9,161 nt of DNA from Allosphingosinicella sp. (lineage in GTDB: Bacteria; Pseudomonadota; Alphaproteobacteria; Sphingomonadales; Sphingomonadaceae): contig JASLBD010000486.1 in the NCBI GenBank assembly GCA_030146745.1, forward strand, positions 1 to 9,161, given 5' to 3'. Positions 1-7,523 of this stretch are shown piece after piece. Positions within the stretch are counted from its first letter, which is position 1, and the number at the start of each line of letters is the position of its first letter. The position numbers and the translations under genes are program-made. The notes under the pieces are model-generated. The model did no database searches, was not told where the DNA came from, and saw only the letters and a list, made by a program, of their open reading frames with translations.

Positions 1-2
1 CG

Positions 3-56
3 GTAGCGCAGCAGGGCTACCGAGTTCTCCGGGTGGCTGCTATCGAAGTGGCATGA
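3..56 (+). CDS. 3' end of an upstream gene (partial)
   Basis: Reading frame 3 is open from the window edge and ends with TGA at 54-56. It gives a 17-residue tail, VAQQGYRVLRVAAIEVA, which has the hydrophobic and charged balance of a real C-terminus. The stop overlaps the ATG of the next gene at 53 in an ATGA arrangement, which is typical of translationally coupled operons and is the main support for this call. The fragment is too short to assign a family. The frame of the next gene is also open back to the window edge, so a longer upstream version of that gene is a formal alternative. Confidence 0.5.
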   Translation, partial: VAQQGYRVLRVAAIEVA

Positions 57-1063
57 AGGCGCTGGTAATTGATCTCGGCCGGAGCATCATTCGCTATGGG
101 GTGGCCGAGAACAACAGGCTTACCCAGTTAACGACCCTCGACACGCCGAGCCCAGGAGTTTTTGAACTCGTGCGCTCATTGGCCAAGAAAGTGGGCATAC
201 TCAAGGAAGGTGGTGGAAGCAGGTTTCCCCTCGACGCAGCACTCGCGATTGCCGCTCCAGGCCCCTACAGTGCGGGCCAATTCACAGGTTTGGAGTGGCC
301 TGGCTGGGAGTTTAGCGCGGACGATCTAGCGTCGCAATTCACCGAGAATCTCGTTGTCGTGCACGACGTCATGGCGGGCGCGGCGGCTCTCGATTCCGTG
401 CAGGCATTCGAGAACCTGCGTCGGGCAACGCCCACGGGCCAAAGTCCAGTTATTGCACGTCCGACTGGCAACCCAAAAGCGTTCATCCAAACCGGAGTTG
501 GCCTCGGCGCTGCTGCCTCGCTGGTGACGCCATCGGGCAGGCGATTTCCGATTTCCGGCGAAGGTGGCTCATCCACGATAGGCGCGTTCTCGAAAAGCGA
601 GATGAAGGTCGTGTCACACTTTTTGAACCTGTCGCAGGAGGAGAACAGTCCGCTAAAATGGGGCTTCCCAACAGCTCAAGCGCTCCTGTCAGCGGAGAAC
701 CTACGACACTATTCCGCGCCCATGGGAGGAGATTTCGCGGACCTTGAATCGCGAGAGATTATCGACTTGGCACGGTCTGGCGCCAAGGCGGCGAAGGCCG
801 CACTGAATGTCTATGCCGGATATTTGGGCTCCTTCGCCAGCAATGTAGCGCTTATGTTCAGAGCCTACGAAGGTGTCGCAATTGCGGGATGGATACCTAA
901 GCGGCTAGAGCAAGATGAGTGGGATATCTTTTTCGAAAGATTCCAAAGACGAGGTAGCGCAACATCCCAGTTAGAGGGCATCCCGGTTTGGTACGTCGAT
1001 GACGACTTCCACACTCTAGTTGGACTCGCATCTCTTATCTCAGCAAGGGTACAAGGTCGTTAA
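53..1063 (+). CDS. Divergent glucokinase-family protein with degenerate active-site motifs
   Basis: The 336-aa product follows the bacterial glucokinase (Glk, PF02685-type) layout from end to end. Visible landmarks are an N-terminal ALVIDLG strand, ALAIAAPGP near 63-71, a conserved catalytic-type Asp105 in VVVHDVMAG, GVGLG at 148-152, GEGGSS at 169-174, and a C-terminal part with AGWIPKR (278-284), FFERFQRRG and IPVWYV. Length fits the family (about 320 aa). Several key motifs are altered: the phosphate loop DxGGTxxR reads DLGRSIIR (7-14), GTGLG reads GVGLG, the EGGH histidine is Ser173, and the GG of the late adenosine motif is GW (279-280). Glucose phosphorylation is therefore doubtful, and a sugar-binding or structural role is possible. 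The ATG at 53 overlaps the upstream stop, and the next gene starts 2 bp after this stop, so all three probably share one transcript. Family membership is fairly secure; function is inference. Confidence 0.75.
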   Translation: MKALVIDLGRSIIRYGVAENNRLTQLTTLDTPSPGVFELVRSLAKKVGILKEGGGSRFPLDAALAIAAPGPYSAGQFTGLEWPGWEFSADDLASQFTENLVVVHDVMAGAAALDSVQAFENLRRATPTGQSPVIARPTGNPKAFIQTGVGLGAAASLVTPSGRRFPISGEGGSSTIGAFSKSEMKVVSHFLNLSQEENSPLKWGFPTAQALLSAENLRHYSAPMGGDFADLESREIIDLARSGAKAAKAALNVYAGYLGSFASNVALMFRAYEGVAIAGWIPKRLEQDEWDIFFERFQRRGSATSQLEGIPVWYVDDDFHTLVGLASLISARVQGR

Positions 1064-1065
1064 CT

Positions 1066-1842
1066 ATGGCAGAACGCAGCTATAACGCGAATTCAGCCGC
1101 TACAAACGCCTCAGTCGGCGTCTTTCCAACGCGGGAGCCCGCTCCCGTCAGCGATCTCGTTCCAGCGGATAACCAAAAAGTTATTGAAAATTCTCTGAAT
1201 TTTGGGCAACCTTCGCTTCTATTGCGAAAGTCAGTTGTAGAAGCCGTTAAGAGAAGCCTTGAAACGTCATCAATTCCGAAGGATTTGTTGAGCGCATTTT
1301 ACGAAGCCTCCAGTCATCATATTATTTCTGGCATTGAGATCGCGAATAAGTTACGGAATGGTTCGTTAGAACCAACGTCATCTGAAGTCCTAGGATATTT
1401 CACTCGACTGGCCTCAGATCACTGGGACTTTTTTGAGTCACAGTCAGACCCTGGCGGTTACCAGCTGCGCAAAATGGAAGAGGCGCGCCTCGCAAAGTTC
1501 GATCTTGCTCGGCTTGAGCGATATGATGATCGCCCAAAAGGGGAGAATGCACAGCAGTTCTTCGACCGTGTATGGGGCAGGTATCGCGCACAAGGCATAT
1601 TATACAGAGATGATATTGTTAGCTTGCTGGGAGACGACAAACTTATTCCAGCCATGCATAGCTATTGCTCCGACCACGACCTTAATGTTGACGAAGTTCT
1701 GCCGCCACCGGCGACACAGCGGGAGCACGATTACCTTAAGGTTCTTCCACCGGAATCACTCCTCGCGAAGCGCTTGACTCAGGTGATCCGCAATCGCGCA
1801 AGGGTGGCTCGCCACAGGGGAAGGGCTCCTAGAGCACCCTAG
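1066..1842 (+). CDS. Hypothetical protein, partner of the glucokinase-like gene
   Basis: I do not recognise this 258-aa protein. It starts 2 bp after the glucokinase-like stop, with AAGG at 1053-1056 as a ribosome binding site, so the two genes are very probably co-translated. The first 30 or so residues are Ser/Ala/Asn-rich and look disordered. The middle is mixed helical with many charged residues (for example LRKMEEARLAKFDLARLERYDD and FFDRVWGRYRAQG), and the last 24 residues are strongly basic with many Arg, possibly a nucleic-acid or membrane-phosphate contact. There is no signal peptide or membrane segment. The DNA is visibly more AT-rich than the dapB-nth side of the window (TTA, AAT and ATT codons are frequent), which fits horizontally acquired DNA. 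Nothing in the sequence defines its activity. Confidence 0.75.
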   Translation: MAERSYNANSAATNASVGVFPTREPAPVSDLVPADNQKVIENSLNFGQPSLLLRKSVVEAVKRSLETSSIPKDLLSAFYEASSHHIISGIEIANKLRNGSLEPTSSEVLGYFTRLASDHWDFFESQSDPGGYQLRKMEEARLAKFDLARLERYDDRPKGENAQQFFDRVWGRYRAQGILYRDDIVSLLGDDKLIPAMHSYCSDHDLNVDEVLPPPATQREHDYLKVLPPESLLAKRLTQVIRNRARVARHRGRAPRAP

Positions 1843-1843
1843 A

Positions 1844-1861
1844 GATGTAATGCGTTACATC
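1844..1861. promoter_or_regulatory. Inverted repeat, possible operator
   Basis: GATGTAA (1844-1850), TGCG, TTACATC (1855-1861): perfect 7-bp arms around a 4-bp centre. It lies between the stop at 1842 and a consensus TTGACA box at 1864, a good place for a repressor or activator site. No T-run follows, so a terminator is less likely. The regulator is unknown. Confidence 0.4.
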
Positions 1862-1863
1862 CA

Positions 1864-1892
1864 TTGACAGTCACTGGCGCCTTCGCTAAAGG
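1864..1892 (+). promoter_or_regulatory. Candidate promoter of the small-gene/recombinase module
   Basis: A perfect -35 box TTGACA sits at 1864-1869. With a 17-bp spacer, the candidate -10 is TAAAGG (1887-1892), which matches only half of TATAAT. It is the best promoter-like site in the gap before the small genes and is correctly oriented for the genes from 1934 to 4383. It is inferred from sequence only. Confidence 0.35.
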
Positions 1893-1894
1893 CA

Positions 1895-1924
1895 CCTCAT
1901 GCACCGGCTTTCCCCGGCATGAGG
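1895..1924 (+). promoter_or_regulatory. Leader hairpin overlapping the Shine-Dalgarno region
   Basis: CCTCATGC (1895-1902) pairs perfectly with GCATGAGG (1917-1924), leaving a 14-nt loop. The 3' arm runs into the purine-rich GAGGGAGGGG stretch that precedes the ATG at 1934. It would lie at the start of a transcript from the TTGACA promoter and could modulate ribosome access. There is no T-run, so it is not a simple terminator. Confidence 0.35.
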
Positions 1925-1933
1925 GAGGGGCAA

Positions 1934-2164
1934 ATGGTCCCCATCACAGGTTCGGCAAGCAAACTGGCGGCCGCTTCTAAGGGTGGCGCTCTTCTCGCGA
2001 AACGCAGCATTTCCCGTCCCTGCATCTGCTGTGTCGAACTGATTCGTGGCTGTTCACGGGACGAAGCGAAGGCGCTCGTCTCGGCACATCATAGGGATGT
2101 TCTCGCCAGCGGACGGATTCCGGTGACGTGTTGCTCATGCTCCAACACACCGTTCGGCTCATGA
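1934..2164 (+). CDS. Small cysteine-rich hypothetical protein
   Basis: A 76-aa reading frame. An in-frame ATG exists at 1919, but the one at 1934 is preceded by the strong site GAGGGAGGGG (1921-1930), so I prefer it. The protein has a basic, Ala/Ser-rich first third, then two cysteine clusters, PCICC with a further Cys in RGCSRDEAK, and TCCSCSN near the C-terminus, with a His-His pair between them. A small metal-binding fold is possible, though I recognise no family. Its TGA at 2162-2164 overlaps the ATG at 2161 of the next frame (ATGA), which supports both as real coupled genes. It sits in the element, downstream of the candidate promoter. Coding status is likely but not certain. Confidence 0.45.
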   Translation: MVPITGSASKLAAASKGGALLAKRSISRPCICCVELIRGCSRDEAKALVSAHHRDVLASGRIPVTCCSCSNTPFGS

Positions 2165-2367
2165 CGGCGCGTGACCCTTTCGAACTCGGCCATGCCCGCG
2201 CCGTGGCCGGGCGTCCCTTGCCGGAGGACAGCGAGCTTGAAAGCGATTGGGGCCTCTCGGTGGCCGAGCGGCGGCAATTTCGCCTCGGCTACCTTCAGGG
2301 ACGGTGTGGTGATGCCCTCAGTGGCGACCCCGACCAGATTCAAAAGGCTTATCGCGGAGACGGCTGA
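2161..2367 (+). CDS. Small hypothetical protein coupled to the cysteine-rich gene
   Basis: A 68-aa frame starting at the ATG that overlaps the previous stop. In-frame GTG (2128) and ATG (2137) lie upstream, but the ATGA overlap favours 2161. The product is charged and soluble-looking, with DPFELGHARAVAGRPLPE in the first half and an RRQFRLGYLQG segment in the second. The spacing of a GxxxxxAG-type turn and a later FRLGYLQG vaguely recalls small ribosome-modulation-factor-like proteins of mobile elements, but this is a weak impression and not an assignment. A 70-bp gap separates it from the next gene. The overlapping minus-strand frames look like shadows. Role in the integrative module is unknown. 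Confidence 0.45.
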   Translation: MTARDPFELGHARAVAGRPLPEDSELESDWGLSVAERRQFRLGYLQGRCGDALSGDPDQIQKAYRGDG

Positions 2368-2437
2368 CAAGGCCACCCAAGCATACGATGGTATTAATTC
2401 CCCCAAGACTTTCATTTTGTGATAGGAATTTTGTCTC

Positions 2438-2745
2438 ATGTCCTACCACTTCAATATACCAGTCGATCCTGAAGACACAGGTCAATGCCGGAAACATGTT
2501 GCCGGGCTTGATATTGCTGCCGAAGAAATAGATGAGCTAATCTCTATAGTCCATTCGATCTTGTCCTACTTTGTAGATCAGGCCTTTGGCGTTCAAACCG
2601 ATCAGATAACTTCGCAGTCTGTTAGTAACAGGTTCAATGCGCCACTCGAGCATGCTACGATTGAGCATCATCCTGAAAACCAAACCGCAGACGCCCGAAG
2701 CCACGGCGTTGAAGGGGATTTCAACCCGCTAGGACCAACCGAGCC

Positions 2746-2749
<4 letters not shown>
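2438..2749 (+). CDS. Small acidic protein encoded directly upstream of the recombinase
   Basis: A 103-aa acidic protein with AGGA at 2424-2427 as a plausible ribosome binding site 10 nt before the ATG. The N-terminal part is short and polar. A helical core around residues 28-55 (AAEEIDELISIVHSILSYF followed by VDQAFG) is the most structured section, and the C-terminal third is polar and probably flexible (PENQTADARSHG). From memory, small proteins with a similar I..VxSIxxxFVDxAFG core often precede serine recombinase genes in alphaproteobacteria; I cannot verify this here. The stop TGA (2747-2749) overlaps the recombinase ATG, so expression is probably coupled. A recombination accessory or directionality role is a reasonable inference, but no DNA-binding motif is evident. 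Confidence 0.7.
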
Positions 2750-4383
<1,634 letters not shown>

Positions 4384-4457
4384 GGGTTCCGGGTCCGGAT
4401 CCTCTGCAAGGGCCCGAGGGCGGCCGGCCGGGATGGCGAGCCCCGGCACCTTCATCC

Positions 4458-5144
4458 TCACGTCCTTCTCCTCGCCGGCTTCGACGCGCCGGGGCCCGCT
4501 TCGCTTCCCGGCGGCGGCGTTTTCGGCTCGTAGCGGCAGAGGTCCGCGATCGTGCAGCGCCAGCATTCGGGCTTCCTCGCCTTGCAGACGTAGCGGCCGT
4601 GCAGGATGAGCAGATGGTGCGCGTCGCGGCGCCAGGGCCGCGGAGTGACGGCGTCGAGCCCCCGCTCCACCTCCAGAACGTCCCTGCCTGGGGCAAGGCC
4701 GGTGCGGTTGGAGACCCGGAAGACATGGGTGTCGACGGCGAAGGTCTCCGCGCCGAACGCGCAGTTCATGACCACGTTGGCCGTCTTGCGCCCTACCCCG
4801 GGAAGCGCCTGGAGCGCCTCGAAATCCTCCGGCACCTCGCCGCCGTGCCGCTCGATCAGGGCTTGCGAGAGGGCGATGACGTTCTTCGCCTTGGTGTTGA
4901 ACAGGCCGATCGTCCTGATGTGCCGCTTCAGCCCCTCTTCGCCGAGCGCCACAATCGCCTCGGGCGTGTTCACTTTGGCGAAGAGGTCGCGCGTGGCGAG
5001 GTTGACGCCCGCATCGGTCGCCTGCGCCGACAGCACGACGGCGACGAGCAATGTATAATTATTCACATATTCGAGCTCCGTCTCCGGGCTCGGCGTTCGG
5101 TCATGCAGCCGACTGTATAATATCGCGATTTCGTCCGGACTCAC
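4458..5144 (-). CDS. nth: Endonuclease III (DNA glycosylase/AP lyase)
   Basis: A 228-aa base-excision-repair enzyme that removes oxidised pyrimidines and cleaves the abasic site. It aligns closely with E. coli Nth as I remember it. LLVAVVLSAQATD lies at 32-44, the helix-hairpin-helix LPGVGRKTAN at 114-123 carries catalytic Lys120, and VDTHVFRV carries Asp138. The 4Fe-4S cluster cysteines are at 187, 194, 197 and 203 (C-x6-C-x2-C-x5-C). These numbers equal the E. coli positions, which supports the GTG start at 5144, even though the frame stays open far upstream inside dapB antisense space. The GTG overlaps the dapB stop (GTGA), so translation is probably coupled. The C-terminal tail (about 20 residues, Pro/Gly/Ala/Arg-rich) extends beyond the E. 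coli enzyme and is likely disordered. Confidence 0.95.
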   Translation of the reverse strand: MSPDEIAILYSRLHDRTPSPETELEYVNNYTLLVAVVLSAQATDAGVNLATRDLFAKVNTPEAIVALGEEGLKRHIRTIGLFNTKAKNVIALSQALIERHGGEVPEDFEALQALPGVGRKTANVVMNCAFGAETFAVDTHVFRVSNRTGLAPGRDVLEVERGLDAVTPRPWRRDAHHLLILHGRYVCKARKPECWRCTIADLCRYEPKTPPPGSEAGPGASKPARRRT

Positions 5145-5839
5145 TTCAGCCCCAGCACGTCCGCCATCGAATAGCGGCCGGCCGGCTTGCCGACGAGCCA
5201 CAGTGCCGCCTCGATCGCGCCCCGGGCGAAGATCGCCCGGCTCTCGGCGCGGTGGCCGAGCTCGAGCCGCTCGCCCTCGGCGGCGAAGATGGCGAGATGC
5301 TCGCCGGCGACCGATCCGCCGCGAAGCGAGGCGAAGCCGATGCGCCCCGCCTCGCGCGGCCCGATGATGCCGTCGCGGCCGCGCTCGGCGACGGAGTCGA
5401 GATCGACCCCCCGCCCTTCCGCGCCGGCGCGGCCCAGCATCAGCGCCGTGCCGGACGGCGCGTCGGCCTTCATCCGGTGGTGCATCTCGACGATCTCGAG
5501 GTCCCAATCCTCGCCGAGCCGGGCCGCGGTCGCGCGCACCAGATGGGCGAGCAGATTGACGCCGAGCGAGGTGTTGGCGGCCTGGACGATTGCGATCTCC
5601 GCCGCAGCCTCGTCGATCAGCCGCTCGTGGCCGGCATCGAGGCCGGTCGTGCCGATCAGGATCGGCTTGCCCGCCCGGCGCGCCTGGTTGAGATGCTCCT
5701 CGACGGCGTCCGGCGCGGAGAAATCCACGAAGACGTCCGGGCGATGCTCGGAGAGCCGAACGTCGCCGCGAAGCTCCGCCGCCTCGGCGATCGCCCGCCC
5801 CATCCGCCCGCCGGCGCCGAAGATGGAGATTGAAGTCAT
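5141..5839 (-). CDS. dapB: 4-hydroxy-tetrahydrodipicolinate reductase
   Basis: A 232-aa enzyme of the diaminopimelate/lysine pathway that reduces hydroxy-tetrahydrodipicolinate with NAD(P)H in the cytoplasm. The Rossmann motif FGAGGRMGRA is at 7-16, VDFSAPDA at 38-45, GTTGL at 63-67, ANTSLGVN at 88-95, and the catalytic EMHHRMKADAPSGTAL at 118-133 with the His pair 120/121 and Lys124. The C-terminal GEHLAIFAAEGERLEL and RAIFARGAIEAALWL blocks are also typical. I chose the ATG at 5839, which has GGAAGGGG just upstream; in-frame ATGs at 5851 and 5896 would add a non-conserved leader. The protein is short compared with E. coli (273 aa). The gap between the Rossmann loop and VDFSAP is only about 22 residues, so the segment that normally reads the cofactor ribose is much reduced. 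It overlaps nth by 4 bp. Confidence 0.95.
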   Translation of the reverse strand: MTSISIFGAGGRMGRAIAEAAELRGDVRLSEHRPDVFVDFSAPDAVEEHLNQARRAGKPILIGTTGLDAGHERLIDEAAAEIAIVQAANTSLGVNLLAHLVRATAARLGEDWDLEIVEMHHRMKADAPSGTALMLGRAGAEGRGVDLDSVAERGRDGIIGPREAGRIGFASLRGGSVAGEHLAIFAAEGERLELGHRAESRAIFARGAIEAALWLVGKPAGRYSMADVLGLK

Positions 5840-5897
5840 CGCCCCTTCCATGCGGGAGGGCCCGCCGGTGCGCAACCATGGAGACACGGCCCGCACC

Positions 5898-6287
5898 TTA
5901 GCGGCCGGCTACGCTCTTCAATCGCTCAGCGGCGCGATTCAGTTTGTCGCGGTCATTTCCAACCCGCTTGATCAGCTTTTCGGCCTCTTCCCTGGAAATC
6001 CTGTGCTTGCGGGCAAAGTAGCCGACGCTGTAACCGAGATTTTTGCGGTCCGCCGCGGGCGCAAGGTGCAACCTGTCACCCAGGGTAAGCAGGTTCGCAC
6101 TCTCCAGAAACTGAGCGATTTCAGGGGCTCGGGAGCGACTGCGGGAAATCGCCACCGCCATCGCCGCGTGTGCGAGCCGCTGGATGGATCCGCCCATCAA
6201 CGGGCCGAAGCGCCACAGAAAAATCACTCCTAAGAGGAGTGAAATTGCCGCTAGCAATTCACTGATTGCTGAAATTAATTTCACCAT
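5898..6287 (-). CDS. Small single-helix membrane protein with DUF3606-like tail
   Basis: A 129-aa protein. The frame is open to an ATG at 6530, but the ATG at 6287 has GGAG six bases upstream and opens directly on a convincing membrane segment (residues about 7-27, ISELLAAISLLLGVIFLWRFG), so I start there. After the helix comes a basic stretch with Arg-Ser repeats (SRSRSRAPE), then a helical middle. The C-terminal ~45 residues contain YFARKHRISREEAEKLI and RVGNDRDKLNRAAERLK, which resemble the DUF3606 small helical family (a YWxKHxGVSxEQLxxAVxxVGN pattern). Those proteins are normally 60-80 aa and soluble, so a membrane-tethered version would be unusual. The function is unknown. It is 58 bp upstream of dapB and may be transcribed with it. 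Confidence 0.65.
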   Translation of the reverse strand: MVKLISAISELLAAISLLLGVIFLWRFGPLMGGSIQRLAHAAMAVAISRSRSRAPEIAQFLESANLLTLGDRLHLAPAADRKNLGYSVGYFARKHRISREEAEKLIKRVGNDRDKLNRAAERLKSVAGR

Positions 6288-6303
6288 CTCGAACTCCGCG
6301 TTG

Positions 6304-6319
6304 CGGACACAAGTGTTCG
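6304..6319. repeat. Near-perfect inverted repeat upstream of the membrane-protein gene
   Basis: CGGACAC, AA, GTGTTCG: 6 of 7 positions pair as DNA, with the seventh a G/T. It ends 17 bp upstream of the ATG at 6287 and could be an operator for that leftward gene. No regulator can be named. Confidence 0.25.
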
Positions 6320-6500
6320 TTCTGCCCTGCCCCTCTCCGCAGCGGCGGCCTGGGTAAAATGGTTCTTGCTGTGGCGTCCGCAGGGCGTTCGCCCCTGCCG
6401 GGCAATCTTTCTGGAAGCGTAAAGCTATGCTTGCAAGGTAGAAATTAGGTCGCGGAAAAAGAAACATTATTGACATCAGATTTCTGCGGGACGCCGTCGT

Positions 6501-6522
6501 AAATGGCGGAAAACTGCCATTT
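6501..6522. repeat. Hairpin AAATGGC / GCCATTT
   Basis: Perfect 7-bp arms separated by 8 nt, followed on the plus strand by an AT-rich ATTATC. It could be a weak terminator or a regulatory stem. Neither flanking gene explains it clearly. Confidence 0.25.
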
Positions 6523-6703
6523 ATTATCACCTATCGCGCCGCGAATCGCGGGAAGTCCTAGGGTTTCGCAATCTGTTCCAAAGGCTCGAAAAAGCCCGCC
6601 TAACGAGACCGCTCGAGTGACGCTTGCAGACTTCGCAACGCCTTAGCGAACCAGGGTGACAGCTGGCGCCTAACAAGCAAATTTTTGGGCTGCCGCGTCG
6701 CTG

Positions 6704-6719
6704 TGGAAGAATTCTTCCA
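6704..6719. repeat. Perfect 16-bp palindrome TGGAAGAATTCTTCCA
   Basis: TGGAAGAA is followed immediately by its reverse complement TTCTTCCA. It lies about 35 bp past the stop of the leftward DUF6886-type gene. There is no loop and no T-run, so a protein binding site is more plausible than an intrinsic terminator. Confidence 0.4.
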
Positions 6720-6753
6720 ACACCTGAACGGTTGCGGGCATTGGTTCAGTTGC

Positions 6754-7299
6754 TCACCCTGGCGTGGGTGGCCAATCCTGCGCGTTTCGCAGGCGGATGC
6801 CGCTGGCCGACATCGAACTTTTCCAGACGTCGCGAAGCGGGCTCAGCGTCGGCATTATTTCGAGCTCGACTTCGCAAGCCTTAAGCCTGGAGGGAAGGTT
6901 CTCGATCGCGTCTATCGCCAGCGGCTCGACGCGGCCGCTCGAGACGAACATGCCGGCATCGTTCAGCGGCTCGAACGCCCCGCCGGGCAGCTCATAGCGA
7001 TACAGGACCGCCGCGCTCAGCCTGTCCCGCCAGGCTTCCTCCACATAAGCGGCCATCCGCGCGGGGCGGTCGCCCCACCATGCGCCGCGGTCCCGCGGAC
7101 TCGTCCGCGGCCCGGGCCAGATCAGGATTCGCGGGCAGTCTCTAGGAAAGAGGTATAGCGGCTGATGCCAGTCGTCGATCGCCCAGACCAGCGGTCCGTT
7201 GAGCCACTCCATCCCGGGGGGCCTCGGCGAGGGCATTCGAACCGGCCGAGGCTCGAAAATCTCGATGGAGGGATCGTCGCTGAAGTGGAAGAGCCGCAT
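6754..7299 (-). CDS. DUF6886-type uncharacterised protein
   Basis: A 181-aa cytosolic protein. The N-terminus MRLFHFSDDPSIEIFEPRPV, then RPPGMEWLNGPLVWAIDDWH, LYLFPRDCPRILIWP, RMAAYVEEAW and the C-terminal SGIRLRNAQDW, correspond to a conserved family that I remember as DUF6886, with full length and all blocks present. The opening (xLYHFSEDPxIxxFxPR) recalls ADP-ribosyltransferase-like or RES-like folds, but no activity is established to my knowledge. No signal peptide or membrane helix is visible. The ATG at 7299 matches the family start; its ribosome site is weak (GGA only). It is divergent from the LuxR-type gene across a 224-bp spacer, which must hold promoters for both. Confidence 0.8.
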   Translation of the reverse strand: MRLFHFSDDPSIEIFEPRPVRMPSPRPPGMEWLNGPLVWAIDDWHQPLYLFPRDCPRILIWPGPRTSPRDRGAWWGDRPARMAAYVEEAWRDRLSAAVLYRYELPGGAFEPLNDAGMFVSSGRVEPLAIDAIENLPSRLKACEVELEIMPTLSPLRDVWKSSMSASGIRLRNAQDWPPTPG

Positions 7300-7523
7300 G
7301 CGTCCGGCGATTACGTCTCCGCCAATCTCAAGTGAATGCCCACTGTGCTGCAGGTCCTTCCGGGCGACGACGTTTCCAACTTGAGGACCGGGCGGTCCGC
7401 GTGGCTTTCGCGTTGGATGTCCCGCTTCCGACCCATTGCGGCCACGCCAGGAAAACCGTTCCGGCCCGTTTTACCAGCGGACCGTACTATCGACGAGCGG
7501 CGACAGCCATTATCCATTCATCG
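7300..7523. other. Divergent intergenic spacer
   Basis: The spacer separates the leftward DUF6886-type gene from the rightward LuxR-type gene. The rightward frame is open across most of it (from ATG 7332), but that leader resembles no protein I know. A TACTAT at 7485-7490 could serve as a -10 box for the rightward gene, though no good -35 is spaced with it. I call no promoter. Confidence 0.4.

Larger units (their letters stand above)
6288..6753. other. 466-bp intergenic region with several inverted repeats
   Basis: No convincing gene. Frames crossing it (plus strand 6266-6448, and the minus-strand upstream extension to 6530) lack family signals and ribosome sites. It contains a near-palindrome CGGACAC-AA-GTGTTCG (6304-6319) 17 bp before the membrane-protein start, a hairpin AAATGGC/GCCATTT (6501-6507 with 6516-6522) and a perfect 16-bp palindrome (6704-6719). 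Both flanking genes run leftward, so the region holds the end of the DUF6886-type gene and the promoter of the membrane-protein gene. Confidence 0.5.

Noticed and set aside
1844..1861. Intrinsic terminator for the 258-aa gene
   Set aside because: The stem is only 7 bp, is AT-rich, and has no T-run; its position beside TTGACA fits an operator better.
2089..2439. 116-aa minus-strand frame over the small genes
   Set aside because: It opposes two plus-strand frames coupled by ATGA, has no clear ribosome site or family, and runs against the direction of the module.
5852..5865. GCGGG-AGGG-CCCGC hairpin upstream of dapB
   Set aside because: 5-bp GC arms are expected by chance in such GC-rich DNA; no supporting context.
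5145..5879. Long minus-strand open frame extending nth upstream to a 473-aa product
   Set aside because: The extension lies in the dapB coding region in another frame, is Arg/Gly/Pro-rich as expected of GC-rich shadow frames, and the GTG at 5144 puts the Nth catalytic and Fe-S residues at the E. coli numbers.
5051..6233. Plus-strand frames of 260 and 348 aa opposite dapB
   Set aside because: They are antisense shadows of dapB and the membrane-protein gene, low-complexity Arg/Ser/Pro-rich, with no ribosome site.
7332..7523. N-terminal extension of the LuxR-type protein to ATG 7332
   Set aside because: The 64 extra residues resemble no domain, and the HTH family normally begins a few residues before LTERE, as with ATG 7524.
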